In this document: positions 20,320-29,100 of the stretch, piece after piece
Layout of the letters: every line of letters starts with the position of its first letter
Position numbering within the stretch: position 1 is the first letter of the stretch
DNA from: Paenibacillus segetis
GTDB taxonomy: Bacteria > Bacillota > Bacilli > Paenibacillales > Paenibacillaceae
Assembly: GCF_014639155.1 (NCBI RefSeq)
Contig: NZ_BMFT01000004.1
Coordinates: 62,001 to 126,000, forward strand
Direction of reading: 5' to 3'
DNA length: 64,000 nt
The notes under the pieces: generated by a model
What the model saw: only the letters and a program-made list of their open reading frames with translations
What the model was told of the DNA's origin: nothing
Databases searched by the model: none
Translations under genes and position numbers: made by a program

Positions 20320-23300
20320 TTACAGGTTAAGCCCCAGGTCAAGCACGATGTTCAGCATCCGCATGATGATTGCTACCGACTGATCACGGGTAGCGGTGGC
20401 TTTCGGTGCGAACTTGCCGTCGCCGACACCGTTCACGATACCTGCTTGGCTAAGCTGATTAATATAGTCAGCAGCCCAGTTACCGTTGATATCAGAGAAT
20501 TTCGTTCCGTTAGCTGCGCTCATATTCAGAATACGAGCTAGGATTGCAGCCATCTCGGCGCGAGTGATCTCTTGATCAGGATTGAACGCGCCATTGCCTG
20601 TACCGTTCACGATACCTGCACGATGCAATGCTCTGATATAGTCAGCAGCCCAGTGACCATCCGTGTCAGAGAAGGAACTGTCCTCTCCTGTCGTATCAAT
20701 ACCTAACGCACGGATGATCATCTCAACGAATTCAGCTCGTGTTACATTATCCGAACCTTTGAACTCACCGTTAGGCTCGCCTTTGACAATACCAAGCTGC
20801 GAAGCAAGCTGTATTGCCTTAGCAGCCCAGTGCGTAGCAGGTACGTCAGAGAAGTTGACTGGTTCGTTCGCTTGAAGCGCTTGTTGCACAGCGGATTTCA
20901 ATTGCTTTGCGTCTACAAGTTTACTATTCAACAATGGCTTCTCCGGAGTTGGTGTCTGCTCTGTAGAGCCAGAATGCTCTGTAGAGCCAGAATCCGCTCC
21001 AGAACTGGAGCTCATCGTAGCGCCGGAGCCATTCGCCGGTGTCGTGTCCGTTGAAGTATAGCGCGTGACCATGATCTTCAGATCAGCAGTGTTGCCCGCA
21101 CTGAATACGAAGGTCAGGACATCATTGTTCGACAATGTCGCCAAGTAGCCCTTCTTGATTGTAACAACTTGCGTACCGTTCGTCGAAGCAGCAGCTACGC
21201 TGTAGTCTTTGCCTTCAACAAGCGCAACATCGCCCTTTTTGATTGCGCTGAGCGTGTTGCCCTTCAAAGTTACGTTCACCTTAACGTCAGCTTGTAAATT
21301 CGTATAGAACGTAACTGTTGCTGGTGAAATTGTAGAATTCTCTGTTGGTGCAGCTAAACCTATAACCGTCCAAAATGCCGCCTTAGGAGCATAGCTGTTG
21401 TCGAACAGCACAGGCATACCCGAACCGCGCCAGCTTTGTATATCGGCTTTGCCCCAGAACGTAACGCGGTCGATATTGTCGGCATATTTTTTGTAAATTC
21501 CAAACAATGTGCCATACAACTCTGCTTGTTTCGCTTGTTTTGCTTCGTCAAGGTGATAATTGTTATTTCCCGCGAAAGGAATGTCAAGCTCAGAAACGGT
21601 GATTCTTAAGCCCGCTTGAATGAAGCGTTGGATTGTCGTTTCAACTTCTGTTACGTCAACATCGGGGTCTTGACCAACCCAGAAGTGTGATTGCATACCG
21701 ATACCTTCTACAAGCAAACGCCCGTCGTATCTTGCATCAGCTTTCCACTTCGCGTTAAGAGCTTCTGCCATTTGCGCGATTTGCTCATACTTATAGGTTT
21801 CGTTATAGTCGTTGTAATAAAGTGTTGCGTTGGGGTCAGCCAAGCGAGCGGCTACAAACGCATCGTAGATATAATCCGCGCCGCTTTCGCCTTTACTTGC
21901 GTCAGCGCCGTTGGCATAAGCTATATACCAAGGTGAATCTTTACGCAAGCCTGTTGTCCAGTCGCTACCGTCAAAGTTTTTGGTAGTGTCGCTGAACGCT
22001 TCGTTTACAACGTCCCATGAAATTACTTGACCTTTAAAATGCCCTGCTACGTCAGCGATGTAGCTTTCAAGGTTCGCTTTTGCGCTTGCGCGGTTTGCGG
22101 CATCGCCCTTATTTAACCACGCCGGGGATTGTTGATGCCATACAAGTGTATGCCCGTGAACGGCTATGTTGTTAACCTTTGCCCAAGCGATTAACTTATC
22201 TGCTAAGGTGTAGTCGTAAGTGTCTTTTGCCTTAGAGATGTTTTCAGGCTTCATTATGTTTTCAGGCGTAACTACGTTATATTGAGCCTTAAACATTGCT
22301 TCGGTTTGAGAGATAATGCTTGCGTCTTTCAATGCCTTGTCCGCTTGGTCGTTTTCTTGACCCCAAGGCGTCGCGTCGGCATTACCACCCCAACCAAGAA
22401 TGTTACCGATTAAGAAATATTTACTGTAAGCGTCTTTAAGTGACGGAAGGGTTAAATCCCACTTAGATTCTGGCCATATATAATCATCAGGAACAAACGG
22501 AGCGGCTGTATTTGACCATTTAACCAAAACATTGCCGCTGTCGTCGGTAATTTTAAGGTTGTTGATTGTGAAATCGTTATTGCCCGATTGCCCACGAATG
22601 CCAATATTACCAACAAGTCCGCCTGCAACTTCACTACCGCTCATTCTGAAATCAACTGCATAATCTTTAGTTTCATCCTTTGCAATAGTACTTTGGAAGT
22701 ATGCTGGAACCTTAGTAGCTACTTCATCTGCTTTATAAACATTGTCGTTTACATGGGCTGCATCGGCATCGGTGTGTGGGTCATAACCAACATCGTTATA
22801 CCAACGCACACGAAAGCCCGATACACCATTTGATGTCACATTAAATGTAAGGTGGTATGTGGCATTCTTTTCTGGCACGAAGGCTACAACAGGGTCATCA
22901 TCTTGGCTATTTGTAGCAAAAGGCCATACTTTGTTATCAGTACCTAAAACAATCGTTGCACCAGTATATTGCGCTCCGTTTTGACCACTTACAGCTATAA
23001 CAACGCCAGGAACAGTCGGTAACGGTTTAAGCGGCATTTCAATTCCGCCTTTAACCTTGATGATAAGGCTGTCAATTACAAAATCAGCTATGCCCGCGCT
23101 GTCTTGTATTCTAAGCCCTGTACCTGAATCCCAAACGCCCGCATAGCTTAGTGTGAAAGCTGATGTTGCGTCAACTGATGTTAATGTATCATATGTGCCG
23201 CTTGCAAGACCCAAAACGATTTTCGCGCCGCTTGGAATAGTGACTCCGTCAGGGATATGCCCGACTAATTCAACGCTATATTCCGCATCTTTCGCTAAGC

Positions 23301-24672
23301 CTAATGCGGCGGCTTTAACATCAACGCCATTCCAACTCTCTACACGGTTAGAGATTTCAAGGGCTACCGAGCCGTCAGCATTTGATATCGGTGTAAGTGT
23401 AGGGCCGCCAGCGCGTGCTAAATAATTGGTTCCGCCATTCGTCATTATGTCAACAAGCCCAGTATCTTCTTGAAGGTCGTAGGCTACAACAACCTCATCC
23501 GAAGGTGTTGTTGGGGTAGTTGAACCACCAACGCTAGTGGTGATCTGCAAATCCGTGAGGTATACGATGATGCCCTGCGCCGTACTGCCCGTGTCAATCT
23601 GCAGGTTGCCGCCAGTGGCGCTCTGCGTCCATGTATACGTCACCGGGGTAGGAGTCACGCCAATGCTTGTTGATTTCCAATCGTCGTTCGTAGCGGTTTT
23701 TTGGTTGCCCCTCACACGTACCTCGCCATTGTCGGACGCTACATAGACGCTAAATGTAACCGAATACGTCTTGTTCGCCTTTGCAATAAAACCGTTGTTG
23801 CTGTAATAATTAGTTCCGCCTACAGTGGTTCCGGTTTGGATATTGATCGCCTTATACGTACCGCCCGACGGGTTAATTCCTAACGAGCCGCCGTCATACA
23901 TCGCCATGGACGATGAGTTCTTGTCGGCCACTTGAATACCAGGCTGGTACATGCCATCAGTGCCTTGTAAGTACTCACCGTCGGGAGTTGTACCTGGAGT
24001 TCCCATCTTGCTCGTGTCCAGAGACCAGACAACCGTGTCAGCCGGAGCCTCATTAGGAGTAGTGATCTGCAAATCCGTGAGGTATACGATAGTGCCTTGC
24101 GCCGTGCTGCCCGTGTCAATCTGCATATTGCCACCAGCTGCCTTCTGTGTCCAAGTATAGGATACTGGAGTTGGCTCCTTGCTGATGTCTGTTGTCGACC
24201 ACGTGCCGTTCGCGGCGGCGTCGGTCGCTTTGTTGCCTCTCACGCGCACCTGACCGGAACCGTCCGCTACATAGGCGTTGAACGTAATTGTATACATTTT
24301 TCCCGCCTCAGCTACGAAACCGTTGTTCGTGTAATAATCAGTTCCTTGTACAGCGGTTCCGGTTTGGATATTGATCGCCTTATGCGTACCGCCCGACGGG
24401 TTAATTCCTAACGAGCCGTCGTTATACATAGCCATGGACGATGAGCTCTTGTCGGCCACTTGAATACCAGGCTGGTACATGCCATCAGTGCCTTGTAAGT
24501 ACTCACCGTCGGGAGTTGTACCTGGAGTTCCCATCTTGTTCGTGTCCAGAGACCAGACAACGTTACTGCCGGAAACTTCAGCCGATGCTGAAAAGGGCAC
24601 TGACGTAAAGACCAGCACTAGGCTGCACAGCATAGCAAGGTAAGATTTCTTTCCCATACGTTTCTTTCTCAT
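20320..24672 (-). CDS. Secreted multimodular GH10 endo-xylanase with SLH domains
   Basis: This cell-surface enzyme should cleave internal xylan bonds. The 1450-residue reading starts at ATG 24672 (MRKKRMGKK), with AGGAGG 12 nt upstream and a signal peptide ending near ASA-31; a longer frame from 24798 is rejected. Order: two near-identical beta-sandwich modules (about 37-205 and 213-381), two further carbohydrate-binding-like modules (about 400-745), GH10 catalytic domain (745-1102) with acid/base Glu891 in WDVVNEAF and nucleophile Glu1028 in ITVSELDIPF, an Ig-like X2 module (to about 1204), a Ser/Thr linker and three SLH repeats (from about 1267) for cell-wall anchoring. It lies in the ssrA accretion zone; a collapsed paralogue is upstream. 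Confidence 0.95.
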   Translation of the reverse strand: MRKKRMGKKSYLAMLCSLVLVFTSVPFSASAEVSGSNVVWSLDTNKMGTPGTTPDGEYLQGTDGMYQPGIQVADKSSSSMAMYNDGSLGINPSGGTHKAINIQTGTAVQGTDYYTNNGFVAEAGKMYTITFNAYVADGSGQVRVRGNKATDAAANGTWSTTDISKEPTPVSYTWTQKAAGGNMQIDTGSTAQGTIVYLTDLQITTPNEAPADTVVWSLDTSKMGTPGTTPDGEYLQGTDGMYQPGIQVADKNSSSMAMYDGGSLGINPSGGTYKAINIQTGTTVGGTNYYSNNGFIAKANKTYSVTFSVYVASDNGEVRVRGNQKTATNDDWKSTSIGVTPTPVTYTWTQSATGGNLQIDTGSTAQGIIVYLTDLQITTSVGGSTTPTTPSDEVVVAYDLQEDTGLVDIMTNGGTNYLARAGGPTLTPISNADGSVALEISNRVESWNGVDVKAAALGLAKDAEYSVELVGHIPDGVTIPSGAKIVLGLASGTYDTLTSVDATSAFTLSYAGVWDSGTGLRIQDSAGIADFVIDSLIIKVKGGIEMPLKPLPTVPGVVIAVSGQNGAQYTGATIVLGTDNKVWPFATNSQDDDPVVAFVPEKNATYHLTFNVTSNGVSGFRVRWYNDVGYDPHTDADAAHVNDNVYKADEVATKVPAYFQSTIAKDETKDYAVDFRMSGSEVAGGLVGNIGIRGQSGNNDFTINNLKITDDSGNVLVKWSNTAAPFVPDDYIWPESKWDLTLPSLKDAYSKYFLIGNILGWGGNADATPWGQENDQADKALKDASIISQTEAMFKAQYNVVTPENIMKPENISKAKDTYDYTLADKLIAWAKVNNIAVHGHTLVWHQQSPAWLNKGDAANRASAKANLESYIADVAGHFKGQVISWDVVNEAFSDTTKNFDGSDWTTGLRKDSPWYIAYANGADASKGESGADYIYDAFVAARLADPNATLYYNDYNETYKYEQIAQMAEALNAKWKADARYDGRLLVEGIGMQSHFWVGQDPDVDVTEVETTIQRFIQAGLRITVSELDIPFAGNNNYHLDEAKQAKQAELYGTLFGIYKKYADNIDRVTFWGKADIQSWRGSGMPVLFDNSYAPKAAFWTVIGLAAPTENSTISPATVTFYTNLQADVKVNVTLKGNTLSAIKKGDVALVEGKDYSVAAASTNGTQVVTIKKGYLATLSNNDVLTFVFSAGNTADLKIMVTRYTSTDTTPANGSGATMSSSSGADSGSTEHSGSTEQTPTPEKPLLNSKLVDAKQLKSAVQQALQANEPVNFSDVPATHWAAKAIQLASQLGIVKGEPNGEFKGSDNVTRAEFVEMIIRALGIDTTGEDSSFSDTDGHWAADYIRALHRAGIVNGTGNGAFNPDQEITRAEMAAILARILNMSAANGTKFSDINGNWAADYINQLSQAGIVNGVGDGKFAPKATATRDQSVAIIMRMLNIVLDLGLNL
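23827..24561 (-). repeat. Tandem duplication of an N-terminal module in the xylanase
   Basis: The 207-bp stretches 23827-24033 and 24355-24561 differ at only about eight positions, at a period of 528 bp (176 codons). The remainder of each 528-bp unit (towards 23524 and 24052) is homologous but more diverged. Confidence 0.85.
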
Positions 24673-24829
24673 TCGTTGATTCCACCTCCTAAAGTTTTGT
24701 GTAGCACAAAGATGTAACCGCATACATTCGTGGTGATAATCTATGTATACCAAAAAAATGGAGGGATAGCCTTGCAGTATATGCACAATAGATATCATGC
24801 CTACGCAGAAGGAACCCGAATGGTATAAC

Positions 24830-25377
24830 CTATGAAATATACTGCAAAAATCTATTCAGCATGACAACCGCTTCTACGCGAGTAGCCTTGCTGCTAGGTG
24901 CAATCTTGTTGTTCGGTGTGCCTTGGAGAATACCTGCGTTCGCTGCGCCTGCAACTGAATTCTTCGCCCAAGCGGACAGCTTTGCGTTGCCCGAGAAGGC
25001 AGTGAGCTTAGACTTGTCAGTATTCAATGGTTTACCTGCGAAGACGATCGCACGCGACAGCTGTTAACTGTAATCTGGTAGGTCGCGTTGCGATCCAGAT
25101 TTAAGGCTGCGGCGTTCAAGTCTAGCGCATCCCAGTTGTCTTTACGGTTGCTAATATAGAAGGACTTGCTGTCTCCGTCGTTCACGACTTTAATGTCGGC
25201 CCCGCCGGATCTATTCCGGTTATTAACTATTGAATTGTCGATCTTGTCACCTATATTGAATTGCACCCAGTCTACCGTGTATACGGTATAGTCCGCTGCA
25301 GCAGCGGATGCGCCTACCGGGCATAACGAGAAGACCAGCAGGGCACAGAGCAGGATCAAATAAGATTTCTTTCTCAT
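24830..25377 (-). pseudogene. Collapsed SLH-type surface protein (internal deletion plus frameshift)
   Basis: Two overlapping minus-strand frames form one broken gene. 25024-25377 encodes a signal peptide (MRKKSYLILLCALLVFSLCP, cleaved near ASA) and the start of a module matching xylanase module 3 (FYISNRKDNWDALDLNAAAL against ISNRVESWNGVDVKAAAL); it ends after NSCRVRSSSQVNH. 24830-25027 encodes the end of an SLH repeat (LSAWAKNSVAGAANAGILQG, then KATRVEAVVMLNRFLQ). The catalytic and middle parts are missing and the join is out of frame near 25060. The 150-bp leader resembles that of the xylanase, so the two arose by duplication. Confidence 0.8.
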
Positions 25378-25554
25378 GCGTTGATACTACATCCTAAACA
25401 ATATAGAATAGTACTAAATGTATAATCGCCTTCAATATCCGAAGAAAATCTATGTATATCAAAATAAGAGAAGGCTAGCCTTGCAATATCACGAGAGATA
25501 TCATGTTCGCGCAGAAGGGGACTCTAACCGAATTGATGGGATGGGGAAAAACAT

Positions 25555-26433
25555 ATGAATTCAATGGATCGAATTAATAGTGCGATTGATTATGTTGAAG
25601 CCCATATCACAGAGGAAATTGACTTTCAGCAGGTCGCGAGAAGAGCGTGCTGCTCGGTATACCATTTTCAGCGTATGTTTTCCTATATAACGGATATCTC
25701 ACTCTCCGAATATATTCGCCGCAGGAGGCTTACGCTGGCAGCGTTCGAGTTGCGAGAGGGTGGAGAGAAAGTCATCGACTTAGCTGCCAAGTATGGGTAT
25801 CAGTCGCCGGAGGCTTTCTCCCGGGCATTCAAAAGTATGCACGGCGTCATGCCCACGATGGCACGGAACCCAGGCGCGCCGCTCAAAGCTTATCCTAAGC
25901 TCTCCTTCCACATGTTTATGGATGGCGATAGCGAGATCAGGTACCAGATCATGCAAAAGCCGGCTTTCGATGTATGCGGGATTAAAGCGGATATCGTCGT
26001 AGATTCGGAGCGGATGTACGCCCAGATCACTAAGTTCTGGGAAGATAATATCGACAGTGGCGTCGTGGGTCAATTCCACCGTGATATCGGACTGGACTAT
26101 AATACTCCGCTTAACGCAGCGCTTTTCAATTATTCGCCGAACATGTTCTCCTACATGATCTGCTACGATTCGCCAAGCGGCAGTGTGCCTACCGGATACT
26201 TCGTGCTACCTGTTCCGCCGCTTACCTGGGCGGTGTTCTTTACCGCTAAGCATCCTGGTCATCTGACCACAAGAGTTGTTCGTCGCATGCGCGAGCGTAT
26301 TTTCCTGGAGTGGTTTCCAACGTCTGGCTACACTCAAGCTGTGGGCCCGGAATTCGAGATGTTCAGTCAGGACAATGGCATCTTTGTTGTGGAGGTATGG
26401 ATTCCGATTACGAAAGCAGATACTTTTCTATGA
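25555..26433 (+). CDS. AraC-family regulator with GyrI-like effector-binding domain
   Basis: The 292-residue protein has two AraC helix-turn-helix units in residues 1-105 (EIDFQQVARRACCSVYHFQRMF and VIDLAAKYGYQSPEAFSRAFK), then a C-terminal GyrI/BmrR-like ligand-binding domain (about 120-292; YQIMQKPAFDVCGIKADI). This order is typical of SoxS/Rob-like and Bacillus drug- or stress-responsive activators. A GATGGGG lies before the ATG. It diverges from the SLH pseudogene; its target is unknown. Confidence 0.9.
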   Translation: MNSMDRINSAIDYVEAHITEEIDFQQVARRACCSVYHFQRMFSYITDISLSEYIRRRRLTLAAFELREGGEKVIDLAAKYGYQSPEAFSRAFKSMHGVMPTMARNPGAPLKAYPKLSFHMFMDGDSEIRYQIMQKPAFDVCGIKADIVVDSERMYAQITKFWEDNIDSGVVGQFHRDIGLDYNTPLNAALFNYSPNMFSYMICYDSPSGSVPTGYFVLPVPPLTWAVFFTAKHPGHLTTRVVRRMRERIFLEWFPTSGYTQAVGPEFEMFSQDNGIFVVEVWIPITKADTFL

Positions 26434-26466
26434 GTCTATCGGTTGATAAATGAAATCAAGCTCCGG

Positions 26467-26504
26467 CCAATTGTGGTTTTGCACAGCCACGGTTCGCCTT
26501 CATT
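26467..26504 (+). repeat. Decayed tmRNA-3'-end-like repeat, copy 1
   Basis: The element has GTGGTTTTGCACAGCCAC (a T-arm-like GTGG/CCAC stem) and then GGTTCGCCTTCATT, resembling the tmRNA acceptor end CGCCTCCATT. It matches 28136-28173 at about 33 of 38 positions and 29664-29697 in most of its length, always on the + strand. Confidence 0.6.
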
Positions 26505-26510
26505 AAAAGA

Positions 26511-26532
26511 ACTCGCTCATTGAGCGGGTTTT
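26511..26532 (+). terminator. Terminator after the AraC-family gene
   Basis: ACTCGCTCA-TTGAGCGGGT hairpin followed by TTTTA. It is closely similar to the hairpin at 26600-26626. Confidence 0.7.
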
Positions 26533-26567
26533 AAAATTATTTTTTTCCTTCCCCAAAACTGGGGATA

Positions 26568-26595
26568 ACAGGGGTTCGACTCCCCTCGCCTCCAT
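26568..26595 (+). other. Exact duplicate of the tmRNA 3' end (att site)
   Basis: All 28 bases match 19807-19834, but no tmRNA body precedes them, so this is an integration scar. It is followed by a terminator and three TTGTAGACA repeats. Distance between the two sites is 6761 bp. Confidence 0.85.
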
Positions 26596-26599
26596 ACTG

Positions 26600-26626
26600 A
26601 AAACCCGCTCATAGAGCGGGTTTTTT
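26600..26626 (+). terminator. Terminator next to the duplicated att site
   Basis: AAACCCGCTC-ATA-GAGCGGGTTTTTT is a strong hairpin with a T run. Confidence 0.85.
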
Positions 26627-26643
26627 CATGTTTATGGACTTAA

Positions 26644-26704
26644 TTGTAGACAACTTGTAGACATGAAATTACTGGGGAGCTATTTGTTCTGTTTATTGTA
26701 GACA
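26644..26704 (+). repeat. Three direct repeats of TTGTAGACA (candidate integrase arm sites)
   Basis: Copies are at 26644-26652, 26655-26663 and 26696-26704, all in the same orientation and within 110 bp of the att core. Short direct repeats beside a core site are typical of arm-type binding sites of tyrosine integrases. Confidence 0.6.
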
Positions 26705-26706
26705 TT

Positions 26707-27069
26707 ATGTCTCCTACAGTTATTGAAACTATTCTTAATAACTTTGGGGTAAAGGATTTCTTTAAACTGTTACACTTGTCTTCCTTAGATATTGTGTTTG
26801 AAAATAATAGCTCAGAGACATTAGCCTTTTTTGAAGAGTTAAGGAATTATACAATACAAGCAGTTGCAAGTTTTCCATATAATATAAATTTAGAAAGATA
26901 CAAGATTTCGATCAAGGATGGAAGATTACCAAGAGAAGATTCTTTATGGATATTATTCATAGACGAATTGTTAAGGAAAAGACACTCTATTGCGCATGGT
27001 TCGAATTTTCAAAATAAGATATCTATAAATGAGCTTGAGGATGCAAAAATAAAGGTCCGGATACTATAA
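26707..27069 (+). CDS. HEPN-like protein, possibly truncated
   Basis: 120 residues, A+T-rich. The segment LLRKRHSIAHGSNF holds Arg92-x4-His97, the R-x4-6-H motif of HEPN ribonucleases, in the helix-loop context common to RiboL-PSP/MAE_28990-like HEPN proteins (RHSIAHG). No ribosome-binding site is seen and the frame stays open upstream through the TTGTAGACA repeats, so the true start may have been lost at the integration boundary. HEPN proteins often act in defence or toxin systems, but no nucleotidyltransferase or antitoxin partner is adjacent. Function is not established. Confidence 0.5.
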   Translation: MSPTVIETILNNFGVKDFFKLLHLSSLDIVFENNSSETLAFFEELRNYTIQAVASFPYNINLERYKISIKDGRLPREDSLWILFIDELLRKRHSIAHGSNFQNKISINELEDAKIKVRIL

Positions 27070-27120
27070 TATTCTACAGCACTGGTATTATATTTGAACT
27101 TTCATATCTCGGGGAAGGGT

Positions 27121-27143
27121 ACTCTTTTAATAGAGTGTCTTTT
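27121..27143 (+). terminator. Weak terminator after the HEPN-like ORF
   Basis: ACTCT-TTTAAT-AGAGT hairpin followed by GTCTTTT. The following 150 bp hold nothing else recognisable. Confidence 0.4.
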
Positions 27144-27301
27144 CTGATTTAAAAGCAGCACTAGCAGACGAAGAATAATATATTGGCTAATCAGCATAAA
27201 TGTGATGATCACAACCCATGTAGCTGAACATACGGTGAATAAGCTGTGAGAAAAAGCAGTAATCGGGCAGAGAAATCCATTGCCGTTGGTAAATGTTAAA
27301 G

Positions 27302-27341
27302 GTGCTATGGGCCGACATTTGATTACTCAGCCCAATAGCAC
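27302..27341 (-). terminator. Terminator of the DUF1796 gene
   Basis: GTGCTATGGGC (27302-27312) pairs with GCCCAATAGCAC (27330-27341) with one bulge. On the minus strand it follows the gene end and precedes TTTAACATTT. Confidence 0.6.
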
Positions 27342-27383
27342 GTGTAGAAACTTCGGAATTAATTCATACGTGTAGGAAGTAAG

Positions 27384-28001
27384 TTAAATCCTTAAATTAA
27401 ACCCTTTCATAATAAGATCCCAATGATGGTCTGAGCCTCTCCAATCCCTGCCTGATGGAATTGTGACAGAAGAAATGCGCTGCAATCCCCAATCTTCATA
27501 AATGACGCCCTTTCCCCACTGCTTATGGAGATTAACTATGAGTATCCTGAAATCTTTGTGCGAGATGTCATATAAAGCTTGTTCCAGAAGTCGTGCCTCC
27601 GAGCTTGAAGTGTGTGTACGCACGAAACAAACAGGGGCGGTTTTTATCGTTTTTAAAAATCTGGATATCCTACGGTCGACTTGCTCTTTAAACTGGGGGT
27701 GCAGTTGGTTGATATTATAAGGAACGGGGAAATCATGATACGAATCTACCTGGTATGTTATATCACGTAAAACATAATGATTATCGACTATGTTTATAAG
27801 ACGCAAATTGTTTAATTCCATAAATCCATTGAACCTTGACTTGAGAAGATGGGAAACTTTCGGGGAAGAAGCGGAAGTAAACCAATCAAGTGGACCACTA
27901 AATCTGCGGAGTCCCAATCTACGTAATTGATAAGCAGTCTGGCACATTGCTCCAAGGCTGATAAAGGCATGGTAAGTTCCTCTGTTTTGATTCCAATCCA
28001 A
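27384..28001 (-). CDS. DUF1796 family protein (putative papain-like cysteine peptidase)
   Basis: 205 residues with the family opening SLGAMCQTAYQLRRLGLR followed by SGPLDW, which is the hallmark of the DUF1796 group proposed to be cysteine-peptidase-like; Cys19 would be the nucleophile. Later VCFVRTHTSSSEA and WGLQRISS also fit. GAGGTGAAGG lies upstream of the ATG. It lies in the ssrA accretion zone between the HEPN-like ORF and a decayed att-like repeat. Biochemical role is unknown. Confidence 0.75.
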   Translation of the reverse strand: MDWNQNRGTYHAFISLGAMCQTAYQLRRLGLRRFSGPLDWFTSASSPKVSHLLKSRFNGFMELNNLRLINIVDNHYVLRDITYQVDSYHDFPVPYNINQLHPQFKEQVDRRISRFLKTIKTAPVCFVRTHTSSSEARLLEQALYDISHKDFRILIVNLHKQWGKGVIYEDWGLQRISSVTIPSGRDWRGSDHHWDLIMKGFNLRI

Positions 28002-28135
28002 AGACCTTCACCTCAAATTCATATAATTTCCTTGAATACATAGAATTTCCTCTATTCTTCTATTGTATGGGTATTTAGGAAATTAGTTTGTTCAAATGCC
28101 TAGATGATAATTTTTTTGATATGCCAAAAAAACGG

Positions 28136-28173
28136 CGAATTGTGGTTTTGAACAGCCACGGCTCACCTTCATA
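28136..28173 (+). repeat. Decayed tmRNA-3'-end-like repeat, copy 2
   Basis: It shares about 33 of 38 positions with 26467-26504. Its right flank (28172-28196, TATGGAGCACACAG and on into GACACCC) repeats the ssrA downstream flank at 19834-19858 with two changes, which ties it to the tmRNA locus. Confidence 0.65.
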
Positions 28174-28188
28174 TGGAGCACACAGAAA

Positions 28189-28214
28189 AGACACCCTCTC
28201 GGGTGTCTTTTTGT
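28189..28214. terminator. Terminator copied from ssrA downstream region
   Basis: AGACACCC-TCTC-GGGTGTCT then TTTT. It has the same outer stem as the ssrA terminator and lies just after the nitroreductase stop on the minus strand. Confidence 0.8.
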
Positions 28215-28249
28215 TTATTCTTTATACGAATATTTGACGAAGTATCTCA

Positions 28250-28993
28250 CTATTTCAGATCAAATCCTTTGCTTTTTACGTATTCCGTATACCCGCTCAA
28301 CGGCAAATCTTTATCCAGCATGGCGATGAATTTCCCGGACCAGCTTGCCTTTTGTTTGTTATTCGTTCGCGCACTGTAGTACTCCTCGATTTCCCGGTCA
28401 TATCTTTCGACCTTTGCTTTAAGATCGGGATCATACCGGTTTTCAAAAAATACGGCAGACTGTGGCAACCGCGGTTTTTGCTCGGGGAACTCGTCGGGAA
28501 CACCTACTGCAAGACCGACCAAAGGAATGACGAAGTCCGGCAGGCCAAGCCATTCATCCAGTGCAGGCAGGGCCTCATTAATTCCGCCGATAATCACGGC
28601 TCCGAGCCCCATCGATTCGGCCGTCACATTGGCATTTTGTAGGGCAAGTGCTGCACTCAGCACAGCGGTTTGGTAAAAATACGAGAAGCTTAGGTTGCGA
28701 CCCATTTTTTCTTGTTGGTCCGGGCCGGCGGCCAACATCATCCGATGAAGATCGGCGCAAAAAATAAAAAAGTACCCGCATTGCTCAATCGATGGATTTT
28801 TCGAATACACCGCAATCTTCTTCCGGAGTTCCTGATCGGTAACGCCGATGATCGAGAACGGTTGCATATGCGCCGAGGTCGGTGCCATTTGCGCTGAATC
28901 GACAATGGCTTCGATTTGCTCGCCAGTTAACGGAATATTTTTAAATTTACGTATGGAGCGATGCTGGCGGATCACTTGCATGACCTCATTCAT
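28250..28993 (-). CDS. Flavin nitroreductase (NfsA/FRP-like NADPH oxidoreductase)
   Basis: 247 residues of an FMN-dependent oxidoreductase that reduces nitroaromatics, quinones or flavins with NADPH. Family features are the opening HRSIRKFKNIPLTGEQIEAIV, AQMAPTSAHMQPFSIIGV (FMN phosphate contacts), and GLGAVIIGGI. The ATG at 28993 has TTGGAGGG 7 nt upstream; the in-frame TTG at 29008 is inside that site. It diverges from a MarR-type gene across 161 bp with two 20-bp palindromes, so it is probably under that repressor. Confidence 0.92.
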   Translation of the reverse strand: MNEVMQVIRQHRSIRKFKNIPLTGEQIEAIVDSAQMAPTSAHMQPFSIIGVTDQELRKKIAVYSKNPSIEQCGYFFIFCADLHRMMLAAGPDQQEKMGRNLSFSYFYQTAVLSAALALQNANVTAESMGLGAVIIGGINEALPALDEWLGLPDFVIPLVGLAVGVPDEFPEQKPRLPQSAVFFENRYDPDLKAKVERYDREIEEYYSARTNNKQKASWSGKFIAMLDKDLPLSGYTEYVKSKGFDLK

Positions 28994-29053
28994 TAGGATT
29001 CCCTCCAAATAGATGGTTTCTGTAGAAGCTGTATGAAGACCGTATTTTTCAAT

Positions 29054-29073
29054 ATGGTTTCCATGGAAACCAT
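29054..29073. promoter_or_regulatory. MarR-type operator 1
   Basis: ATGGTTTCCATGGAAACCAT is a perfect 20-bp palindrome between the divergent nitroreductase and MarR genes. Confidence 0.8.
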
Positions 29074-29100
29074 CATAACAAGAAAAAGATATCCTGTCAA

